In this document: piece by piece, positions 1 through 4,803 of the stretch
Layout of the letters: each line of letters begins with the position of its first letter
Position numbering within the stretch: position 1 is the first letter of the stretch
Assembly: GCA_031255895.1 (NCBI GenBank)
Contig: JAIRRQ010000059.1
Span: forward strand, 1 to 5,222
DNA from: Methanocalculaceae archaeon
GTDB taxonomy: Archaea; Halobacteriota; Methanomicrobia; Methanomicrobiales; Methanocorpusculaceae
Direction of reading: 5' to 3'
Length of the DNA stretch: 5,222 bases
Made by a program: the position numbers and the translations under genes
The notes under the pieces: model-generated
Databases searched by the model: none
What the model was told of the DNA's origin: nothing
The model's input: only the letters and a program-made list of their open reading frames with translations

Positions 1-279
1 GTCACTGCGTGACATTCCGGTGTATGCCATCACCATGCCGATATCTTTGGGCATCATCGGCGCGCCAGTACGTTTGCCATGGGAAAAAAAATCAGTTGCA
101 CGGGGTACCAATACCATAAATGATTTTCCGAGATGGGTTTGAATAAAATCCCCGTTTTCAAGCTCCGCAACTGTTGCAAGATCGATCATCCCAAGATCCG
201 TCGAAAGTTTACCTTCCCCGGCACGTACGTAATACTCGCGACCATGTCCTGTGATAATTACTCTGTTCGATCCGATCAT
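1..279 (-). CDS. trmI: tRNA (adenine-N1)-methyltransferase, TrmI family, N-terminal part (truncated by window edge)
   Basis: This is the first 93 codons of a minus-strand gene that runs off the left edge at position 1. In archaea TrmI enzymes methylate N1 of adenines 57/58 in the T-loop of tRNA, using S-adenosylmethionine. The visible part is the small N-terminal beta domain plus the linker to the catalytic fold. It contains HLGKSFMVLVPRATDFF (residues 49-65) and the hallmark KRTGAPMMPKDIGMVMAY (69-86), matching the family's RGxxxxxPKDIG segment. The SAM-binding glycine motif would follow directly after residue 93 and is not in the window, so catalytic residues cannot be checked. The ATG (279-277) overlaps the NAC stop codon (278-276) as ATGA, which implies translational coupling. 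Family assignment rests on recalled motif resemblance; the exact target adenine is not inferable. Confidence 0.83.
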   Translation of the reverse strand, partial: MIGSNRVIITGHGREYYVRAGEGKLSTDLGMIDLATVAELENGDFIQTHLGKSFMVLVPRATDFFSHGKRTGAPMMPKDIGMVMAYTGMSRSD

Positions 280-617
280 TCTATTGTTGTCAATTTCAGG
301 ATTGTTTCGGCGATATCACCGTTGCACTCCTCTAGAGCTGCACGTGCCACCTCGGGAGGTACCGACGTCTGGAATGCGACCAGCTCCACATCAGATTCGA
401 TGATTTCTACATTGGCCGATTCAAATCGTGGAGTACCAGATAGCTGATATGAGGTCTGCCCCTGCATTGTAATACCTACCACTTCAGCGGGTTCAAAGAT
501 ATAGTTGCCGGAGGACGTATAGACAACAACCTTCCTGACATCTCCTATCTCCTCCATTTTCATACCCATCTTCTTCATCACGGATTTCATCTGCTTTGGA
601 TTAATACCTGGCATCAT
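276..617 (-). CDS. nac: Nascent polypeptide-associated complex protein (archaeal NAC)
   Basis: The gene encodes 113 residues, the usual size for archaeal NAC, a ribosome-associated chaperone that forms homodimers and contacts nascent chains. The N-terminus MMPGINPKQMKSVMKKMGMK is the typical basic methionine-rich ribosome-binding start. It is followed by the NAC beta-barrel (about residues 22-66, with VVYTSSGNYIFEP and VVGITMQGQTSYQLSG). A C-terminal UBA domain spans about 76-112, with PPEVARAALEECNGDIAETI as its three-helix signature. The start is a tandem ATGATG (617-612); either Met is possible. A purine stretch GAGGA lies about 13 bases upstream, rather far for a ribosome binding site, so initiation is not well defined. 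It is third in the minus-strand operon, 57 bp after the PUA gene and overlapping TrmI by 4 bp. Identification is secure. Confidence 0.95.
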   Translation of the reverse strand: MMPGINPKQMKSVMKKMGMKMEEIGDVRKVVVYTSSGNYIFEPAEVVGITMQGQTSYQLSGTPRFESANVEIIESDVELVAFQTSVPPEVARAALEECNGDIAETILKLTTIE

Positions 618-674
618 AATTTTTAACTAGTCCTCGTTACTGTTTTTGTTCGATGATTCTTAATGCCATCGGGC

Positions 675-1169
675 TTACTGTCGGTTTTTACTCTGTCGTA
701 CTTTTACCGCCGTTCCATAGGAAATTCCGATCATCTCGATTCCTGCAAGGATCGCCATGCCTGTTGCAAGCAGCTCGTCATTTTCGTCCACCACTAGTAC
801 CTCATCTTCTGCCATGATCATCAGATCGCTTGCGATTACATGTTTTGCCATTGCATTTTTACCGTTAAGGATAAATGGTACCGCATCTTCTATTATTACA
901 ACGCGATTTTTCGGTGCTGCAAAATGTGCATGCAGACGTTCCGCTGCTGAATATCCGAGAGTTAATCTGCCGTCTCCCGCACGTATTGTGACCAGTCTGG
1001 TTTTGCCGAGATTGGCGTATCGGATACGTTTCGTGTTGGAATAGGAAAATACCGTCTCATCGGGAAACAGTGCCTCCCCTGCTCCCCTGCCGAACTGGAA
1101 ATCAGCGATTCGGCGAACCCGCTGCAAGTTGCCAGGCAATAAGCTCGTTAACTCTTTTGATGAAGTCAT
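675..1169 (-). CDS. PUA-domain predicted RNA-binding protein
   Basis: The protein has 164 residues. A pre-PUA region of about residues 15-85 carries RVRRIADFQFGRGAGEALFP, a segment shared by a family of archaeal PUA proteins related to the C-terminal part of archaeosine tRNA-guanine transglycosylases. A PUA domain follows at about 89-158, with VVIIEDAVPFILNGKNAMAKHV and the strand pair EVLVVDENDELLATGMAIL. PUA domains bind structured RNA, often tRNA or rRNA. No catalytic domain is visible, so the precise role is unknown. The frame is open upstream to 1250, but I place the start at the ATG at 1169 for two reasons: family members have only a short leader before RVRRIADFQFG, and AAAGGT lies 7 bases upstream of this ATG. 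This gives a 68-bp overlap with the 3' end of the RecJ-like gene. Proximity to NAC and TrmI suggests a role in translation or tRNA modification (inference). Confidence 0.85.
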   Translation of the reverse strand: MTSSKELTSLLPGNLQRVRRIADFQFGRGAGEALFPDETVFSYSNTKRIRYANLGKTRLVTIRAGDGRLTLGYSAAERLHAHFAAPKNRVVIIEDAVPFILNGKNAMAKHVIASDLMIMAEDEVLVVDENDELLATGMAILAGIEMIGISYGTAVKVRQSKNRQ

Positions 1170-2499
1170 TTTCACAACCTTTGGGGATATATGCCCCCGC
1201 AGCAATATTATGTCCTCCGCCTGTACCGTTGAATTCAGTCGCTGCCACAATCAGGGCAGCCTGCAGATCAACGCCACGCCGAAGCATTGTTTCATATGTT
1301 CGCATCGAAATTTTGACAAGATCTGGCTCATCGGAGACACTGCACAATACCATGATCGGCTTTGTCGTGTCAAATTTTTGCAGTGTCATTCCAGCGCCGA
1401 TACCAACAATGGTATCGGGATACAAGTCTCCCGTGTGAATCCATTGTATGCTACCCGCGTCAACAACGCCTGTGTTGAGGATGTGCTCGCACAATTCGCG
1501 AATAATCGAGCGGTGATGACGGAGCATATGTTCGGCCTCGTGGTACTGCTGATCGCGGTTACCAAAGCAGATATCCATTCCTATTTTCGGTTTTGCCCAG
1601 CGTCCGCAGGCATTGAGCATCGTTGCATATTCCGATGCATTGCGCAGTGGGGTTTTTTCGATCTCGTGTGGGAAAAAATATAATTCTGCAAATAGTCGTT
1701 CAGTTGATTCGCCGTTTGCGATCATCTGTTCTGCAACAACACTTGCCAACATCTTCACTTCGTCTGCATGCAGTTCTTCCCATGTCCGCTGATCAGAGGA
1801 TTTTTTGTAAATACCAAGCTTTAGCATGAGATTAGCAGCTGCCTTTGGATTTCCGGAAATTCCTGGAAGAAACGGATCGTCACTGTTTGCAAGACAGAGA
1901 TGTAGAGGACGCGTGGATAGTCCGTAGCAGTTGATGCCTTTGGCGATGCGAATGTGCCCAGATTTTACACCATCCTCGGCGATCCATCTAGCAATTCCTA
2001 CCAGGCAACAAGTCTCGCGTGCCATCATGTCACCGATGTTGCCGACGACGGCAAGCTCGGCGAGATCAGTGTTTGTTGGATTTAGTTCTTTTGCAACCAG
2101 ATATGAAACACCCGCAGCGGAACATTTTGCATATTCTTGTCCATAAAACTGGGAATTCACTTGCGGGTACATTGTACCCTCAGATGCTGGTTGATTGATG
2201 TGATGATCTAGAATCAGGACATTGTCTGGGGACAGTCCAGCCTCTTCCATAAGATTCTGTTGACCTGCACCGAGATCGGTAAATATTTTCAGTGTGTTGT
2301 CGTTTGGTATGTACCGCATAGTCCGCGATTCAAGCTGTCTGACGAAAAGAGGTGTTATGGGGATGCCGAGACGGGAGATCGCCTGAGCAATAATTGCCCC
2401 ACTCGCGATGCCGTCTGCATCCACGTGTGAGATAATCTTTACTGCGTCCGCATTTTTGATGATAGCGGTTGCAACATTGATATCATCGGTGAAATCCAT
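1102..2499 (-). CDS. RecJ-like DHH/DHHA1 family phosphoesterase (archaeal single-strand exonuclease family)
   Basis: With the chosen start the protein has 465 residues, close to archaeal RecJ-like (GAN-type) proteins. DHH-domain metal-binding motifs appear in order: HVDADG (residues 25-30, motif I), FTDLG (D75, motif II), DHH (98-100, motif III) and GNIGDM (D157, motif IV). The C-terminal DHHA1 domain ends in GGGHNIAAG (427-435), the substrate-binding glycine/histidine motif. All core residues are present, so the enzyme should be active as a Mn/Mg-dependent phosphoesterase, probably on single-stranded DNA or RNA. Archaea carry several RecJ paralogues (replisome GAN, RNA exonucleases, oligonucleases), and the sequence alone does not say which this is. 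The frame is open to an ATG at 2586, but that would add 29 unusual residues. The ATG at 2499 puts MDFTDDINVATAII right before motif I, as in relatives, and fits the TATA-like box near 2528. It heads the operon. Confidence 0.9.
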   Translation of the reverse strand: MDFTDDINVATAIIKNADAVKIISHVDADGIASGAIIAQAISRLGIPITPLFVRQLESRTMRYIPNDNTLKIFTDLGAGQQNLMEEAGLSPDNVLILDHHINQPASEGTMYPQVNSQFYGQEYAKCSAAGVSYLVAKELNPTNTDLAELAVVGNIGDMMARETCCLVGIARWIAEDGVKSGHIRIAKGINCYGLSTRPLHLCLANSDDPFLPGISGNPKAAANLMLKLGIYKKSSDQRTWEELHADEVKMLASVVAEQMIANGESTERLFAELYFFPHEIEKTPLRNASEYATMLNACGRWAKPKIGMDICFGNRDQQYHEAEHMLRHHRSIIRELCEHILNTGVVDAGSIQWIHTGDLYPDTIVGIGAGMTLQKFDTTKPIMVLCSVSDEPDLVKISMRTYETMLRRGVDLQAALIVAATEFNGTGGGHNIAAGAYIPKGCENDFIKRVNELIAWQLAAGSPNR

Positions 2500-2523
2500 C
2501 CTTATGTATTTGGTGCTGTGGAT

Positions 2524-2531
2524 AACTATAG
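2524..2531 (-). promoter_or_regulatory. TATA-like box for the RecJ-like gene
   Basis: Read on the minus strand this is CTATAGTT, preceded by an A-rich stretch that could act as a BRE. A transcription start about 25 bases downstream would fall near 2502, only a few bases before the ATG at 2499. That suggests a leaderless or nearly leaderless transcript and fits the absence of a properly spaced ribosome binding site. Placement is by spacing and composition only. Confidence 0.4.
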
Positions 2532-2615
2532 GTATGTTTTTGGCATGATTTCCCACTGCTCTGATCACAATTTCAACCTGATTCAAAATTCTTCATTGGA
2601 TCAGAGAGAAGATTG

Positions 2616-2622
2616 TTTATTT
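2616..2622 (+). promoter_or_regulatory. TATA-like box for the nicotinamide-nucleotide repair gene
   Basis: TTTATTT lies just after a purine-rich run (GAGAGAAG, 2604-2611) that could be a BRE. The expected start site about 25 bases on is near 2645, eight bases before the ATG at 2653. This is one reason to prefer 2653 over the ATG at 2635 or the more distant 2518. The match to the archaeal consensus is moderate. Confidence 0.35.
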
Positions 2623-2652
2623 CTTTGCAGGCAAATGTATCTACTACGAAAA

Positions 2653-4026
2653 ATGCGGGAATTATCAGTCTTTGGCCTTTCAGGAACTATTTCGGCAGAT
2701 GATATGCGCGTCATTGACAAAAATGCGGATGGTTTGGGTGTCTCTGCACTCCAACGTATGGAGAGTGCAGGGTCCGCTCTTGCATCTGCCGTCATGGATG
2801 AACACCCAGATCGTGTTACAATTTTTTGTGGTATCGGCAACAATGGAGGTATCGGACTCTGCGCTGCACGGCATCTTGCAAATGAAATGGAGGTTTTTGT
2901 TTTTTACGCGGGAGATCCAAAAACTCACGAAACTCGTGTTCAGCTTGCCACCCTTACTGGATGTTCAGTTGCGATAATGGATACAATAACACCCGATCTT
3001 TTTACAAGTGACGTGATCGTGGATGCGATTCTCGGCACCGAACCCATCTTTCCACTTAAAGAGCCTTACGCTGGTCTCGTAGCCAACATGAACGCATCTT
3101 CCGCTAGAATTATTGCATGTGATGTACCGACACCGGGTTGTCGTGCTGATCGCATTGCAGCGTTTCATCTCGCGAAAACTCCGAATGCCGAGGTGTACAA
3201 CATTGGTATTCCACTCGCCGCTGAAATTTTTTGTGGGGAGGGGGATCTCCTTCTAATTCCAAAAAAACCAGTTAATTCTCACAAAGGATCTGGTGGTACC
3301 GTTCTCGTCGTCGGAGGAGGACCGTATCAAGGTGCACCGTTCCTTGCAGGAATTGCAGCACTTCGTGCGGGAGCGGACATAGTTCGTGTCGCATCTCCAA
3401 CGGATGGATTCGTGCCGGATATTATTCACGATCGGCTCGTTGGCGATCGAATCTGTGAAGTGCATCGTGATCATCTCCTCTCTCTTGCAGAAAATTCGGA
3501 CTCCGTAGTTTGTGGCCCTGGGCTTGGAACCGCAGCGGACAGTCTCGCTATCGCAACCGAGGTGATCGAAGCGGCAAAAAAAGCAGTTGTGGACGCTGAT
3601 CTCCTCCGCAATCCTCTACCTCGCGCTATGGGAGAAACTATCTATACCCCGCATGTTGGTGAGTTTTCCCGGACTTTCGGTACTGTGCCGGACGATCTTG
3701 TGAAACGAGGTGAGACTGTTCTCGCAGTTGCAGCCGATGTGGGCGGGGTTATTATTCTCAAGGGAGACGTTGACATTATCTCGAACGGGAGTCGCGTGCG
3801 ATTTAACAGAACAGGTGCTTCTGGCATGACTACCGGAGGCACTGGCGATGTACTCGCAGGATGTACTGGCGGTCTTTTTGCACGCATGCCGGCAATGTCT
3901 TCCGCCTGTGCTGCCACATATGCAGTTGGTGTCACCGGTGAAACAGTGTGCGATGATGTTGGAGATGGTCTTCTCGCGACTGATCTTCTTAGGAATCTTG
4001 CGCATACCTTATACTCTGAATTGTGA
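2653..4026 (+). CDS. nnr: Bifunctional NAD(P)H-hydrate epimerase / ADP-dependent (S)-NAD(P)H-hydrate dehydratase
   Basis: This 457-residue fusion repairs hydrated NAD(P)H: the N-terminal YjeF_N domain (about 12-203) interconverts R and S hydrates, and the C-terminal ribokinase-like domain (about 208-455) dehydrates the S form using ADP. The dehydratase half is well conserved: HKGSGGTVLVVGGGPYQGAP (210-229), GPGLG (288-292), VDADLL (313-318), YTPHVGEF (331-338), ILKGDVD (368-374) and TGGTGD (394-399), with D399 the expected catalytic base. The epimerase half is atypical: GNNGGIG (62-68) where the family has GNNGGDG, LGTEPI (127-132) where LGTG is usual, and DVPTPGCRAD (157-166) in place of DVPSGxDxDTG, with a shortened following loop. 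It may have weak or no epimerase activity. The start at 2653 is chosen from the TATA-like box and a short leader before ISADDMRVIDKNA; 2635 and 2704 are in-frame alternatives. Transcribed divergently from the RecJ-like operon. Confidence 0.9.
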   Translation: MRELSVFGLSGTISADDMRVIDKNADGLGVSALQRMESAGSALASAVMDEHPDRVTIFCGIGNNGGIGLCAARHLANEMEVFVFYAGDPKTHETRVQLATLTGCSVAIMDTITPDLFTSDVIVDAILGTEPIFPLKEPYAGLVANMNASSARIIACDVPTPGCRADRIAAFHLAKTPNAEVYNIGIPLAAEIFCGEGDLLLIPKKPVNSHKGSGGTVLVVGGGPYQGAPFLAGIAALRAGADIVRVASPTDGFVPDIIHDRLVGDRICEVHRDHLLSLAENSDSVVCGPGLGTAADSLAIATEVIEAAKKAVVDADLLRNPLPRAMGETIYTPHVGEFSRTFGTVPDDLVKRGETVLAVAADVGGVIILKGDVDIISNGSRVRFNRTGASGMTTGGTGDVLAGCTGGLFARMPAMSSACAATYAVGVTGETVCDDVGDGLLATDLLRNLAHTLYSEL

Positions 4027-4337
4027 TTTTGTGCTCATATTTCCTCGTCTATGCGATGAGAACGAAATACATTTGGTTGATGTCACTCAAAAATCTGCTA
4101 ATTCGCGCACAAAAATCACCAAAAACGAAATTTATCTCCGACTCGAAAATTTCAAAACAATTGAAGAATGGGAGGTTGTGAAGGACACATTCCTGCAACT
4201 GCACAGACATCTGATATTATGATCGTAGAACAGATGCATACCATCGTTTTCCCTAGTACAATCGATTCTGATTGTTGTGGTCATGATGTCCTTTGTTTTG
4301 TACAGATTAATGAATGGCAAAATTTCCTGCGATGTTT

Positions 4338-4353
4338 GATTTTTCGAAAAATC
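4338..4353. repeat. 16-bp perfect palindrome
   Basis: GATTTTTCGAAAAATC is its own reverse complement. It could fold as a 6-bp stem with a TCGA loop, or serve as a dimeric protein-binding site. It lies in the AT-rich region with no adjacent gene start, so no function is assigned; a weak terminator or chance AT-rich symmetry are equally possible. Confidence 0.5.
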
Positions 4354-4391
4354 GTTGTTGAAATGAAAAACTCATCGATGTCTCTGTCGCA

Positions 4392-4429
4392 TTTTCGATC
4401 ATATGGGGCATGATCATGTCTATCGAAAA
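4392..4429. repeat. 8-bp inverted repeat TTTTCGAT / ATCGAAAA
   Basis: The arms are 4392-4399 and 4422-4429, separated by 22 bases that include a 10-bp palindrome CATGATCATG (4409-4418). The arm motif resembles the TTTTTCGAAAAA core of the palindrome at 4338-4353, so this area has several TTTTCGA-type half sites. The symmetry is visible; meaning is unknown. Confidence 0.35.
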
Positions 4430-4481
4430 TGATGCAGATATTCTGTATCCAGCGACACCCATCGAACGCATCAAGAATGTA

Positions 4482-4493
4482 GATATATATAAA
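4482..4493. promoter_or_regulatory. Strong TATA-like sequence
   Basis: GATATATATAAA is the best archaeal TATA-box match in the region. Read on the minus strand it is TTTATATATATC, also a canonical form, so direction is ambiguous. On the plus strand a transcript would start near 4515-4520 and would include the hairpin at 4607-4674 and possibly continue into L15e. On the minus strand it would start near 4460, with no convincing gene downstream. Composition makes a chance match possible. Confidence 0.35.
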
Positions 4494-4604
4494 CAAATGC
4501 AGAGATGTTGTGATGCGTGTTTTCCTCGATCTAATCCTGAGATCTGTTCTTTCTTCAGATGAGGATGAACGTACACATATCTAGTTACGTGCCGGGTTGA
4601 TTGT

Positions 4605-4676
4605 GGTTCCTATTTCTAATGTGTGGTTCATCTGCTCATCACGAGCGGAGTGAACCGCACATTAGAAATAGGAATT
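4605..4676 (+). repeat. Long near-perfect stem-loop, probably an RNA element
   Basis: Arms 4607-4630 and 4651-4674 are 24 bases each and pair throughout, with one non-Watson-Crick position (U4624 with G4657). Inside, 4632-4637 pairs with 4643-4648 (CUGCUC with GAGCGG, again one U-G) and closes a five-base loop AUCAC. At the base, G4605 and G4606 can pair with U4676 and U4675. Every imperfect pair is a G-U wobble in plus-strand RNA but an A-C mismatch in minus-strand RNA, which favours a functional plus-strand transcript (inference). There is no U-tract directly after the stem, so it is not a classic bacterial-type terminator. Candidates are a small structured RNA, a processing or leader element for L15e (its ATG is 130 bases beyond the stem), or a short palindromic mobile repeat. 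No target-site duplication is obvious. The structure is certain; the function is not. Confidence 0.8.
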
Positions 4677-4687
4677 CCAGCTAATAG

Positions 4688-4728
4688 TATACAGCTTACA
4701 GTACCGTATCGTTCGATGTGGCTGTATA
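4688..4728. repeat. 8-bp inverted repeat TATACAGC / GCTGTATA upstream of L15e
   Basis: Perfect arms at 4688-4695 and 4721-4728 are separated by 25 bases. Each arm contains a TATA-like core, so the pair could be two promoter elements or an operator. The right arm lies about 75-83 bases before the L15e ATG. It could also be part of a leader fold next to the long hairpin. Confidence 0.4.
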
Positions 4729-4730
4729 TC
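4723..4730 (+). promoter_or_regulatory. Candidate TATA box for L15e
   Basis: TGTATATC sits about 75 bases before the L15e ATG. A start about 25 bases downstream (near 4752) would give a leader of roughly 50 bases containing the GAGGTGA ribosome binding site. Other candidates are AGTATAC (4686-4692), AATATTTT (4746-4753) and the stronger box at 4482-4493, so the true promoter is not settled. Confidence 0.3.
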
Positions 4731-4787
4731 ACAGGAATGTGGCAGAATATTTTCTGAGATAATTTAGGAATGATGGCTGCTGAACCT

Positions 4788-4794
4788 GAGGTGA
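4788..4794 (+). promoter_or_regulatory. Ribosome binding site for L15e
   Basis: GAGGTGA complements the conserved archaeal 16S rRNA 3' end (ATCACCTCC) over seven bases and lies nine bases before the ATG at 4804. It is the strongest such site in the window and fixes the L15e start. It also shows this gene is translated from a leadered transcript, unlike the two divergent genes near 2500-2652. Confidence 0.85.
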
Positions 4795-4803
4795 ATGAAA
4801 AAA

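Larger units (their letters stand above)
4031..4600 (+). other. Chain of small overlapping open frames (possible small proteins or gene remnant)
   Basis: Four plus-strand open frames follow one another. The first begins at a GTG (4031), four bases after the preceding stop, and ends at 4222 (63 residues, with NEIYLRLENFKTIEEWEVVK). The second runs 4219-4413 (64 residues), the third 4410-4562 (50 residues, with ILYPATPIERIKNVDIYKQM) and the fourth 4559-4600 (13 residues). Each junction is an ATGA, the arrangement seen in translationally coupled operons. However, none has a clear ribosome binding site, none matches a family I recognise, the base composition is low in GC, and competing frames exist on the minus strand. 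Frame changes between successive open stretches could also mark a decayed gene. I do not claim these are expressed. Confidence 0.2.
4027..4803. other. Long AT-rich region without a recognisable gene
   Basis: These 777 bp lie between two same-strand genes, which is long for a compact archaeal genome. The first 300 bases are about 37 percent GC by hand count, while one sampled line of the preceding gene (3301-3360) is about 57 percent. Open frames of 50-90 codons occur on both strands and in several frames, but none resembles a family I know and none has a good ribosome binding site. I found no tRNA (no A or B box), no RNase P or SRP RNA signature, no CRISPR repeat and no insertion-sequence gene. 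It does hold several inverted repeats, a strong TATA-like sequence and one long hairpin, listed separately. Likely contents are an RNA gene and/or the L15e leader, or decayed gene remnants. Confidence 0.7.

Noticed and set aside
1070..1438. 122-codon plus-strand open frame across the RecJ-like/PUA overlap
   Set aside because: Antisense to two well-supported genes with no family resemblance.
1129..1683. 184-codon plus-strand open frame opposite the RecJ-like gene
   Set aside because: It is antisense to a gene with all DHH motifs intact, its translation resembles no known family, and it has no ribosome binding site; it is a shadow frame.
2500..2586. 29-residue N-terminal extension of the RecJ-like protein from the ATG at 2586
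   Set aside because: Relatives start only some 20-25 residues before the HxDADG motif, and the TATA-like box near 2528 would lie inside the extension.
2518..2652. 45-residue N-terminal extension of the Nnr protein from the ATG at 2518
   Set aside because: The extension is low in family resemblance and would include both divergent promoters; family members have a short leader before the ISADDMR segment.
4466..4518. 8-bp inverted repeat ACGCATCA / TGATGCGT around the TATA-like sequence
   Set aside because: The arms are 37 bases apart with no extension; in a region of this length such a match can arise by chance.
4307..4576. 89-codon minus-strand open frame with a TATA-like box nearby
   Set aside because: No family resemblance, no ribosome binding site, it overlaps competing frames on both strands in an AT-rich area, and the TATA-like box lies inside the frame rather than upstream of it.
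4636..4642. C-box-like GTGATGA on the minus strand in the hairpin loop, suggesting a C/D box guide RNA
   Set aside because: The nearest CTGA D-box candidate on that strand is about 80 bases away, too far for a typical archaeal C/D RNA, and the sequence is explained by the hairpin apex.
4607..4700. Hairpin followed by ACA, suggesting an H/ACA guide RNA
   Set aside because: The stem is continuous with no pseudouridylation pocket and no K-turn, and the ACA trinucleotides (4691-4693 and 4698-4700) are not anchored to a pocket at the usual distance.
4706..4720. GTTCGAT resembling a tRNA T-loop
   Set aside because: The flanking bases do not form a five-pair T stem and there is no A box or acceptor stem nearby.
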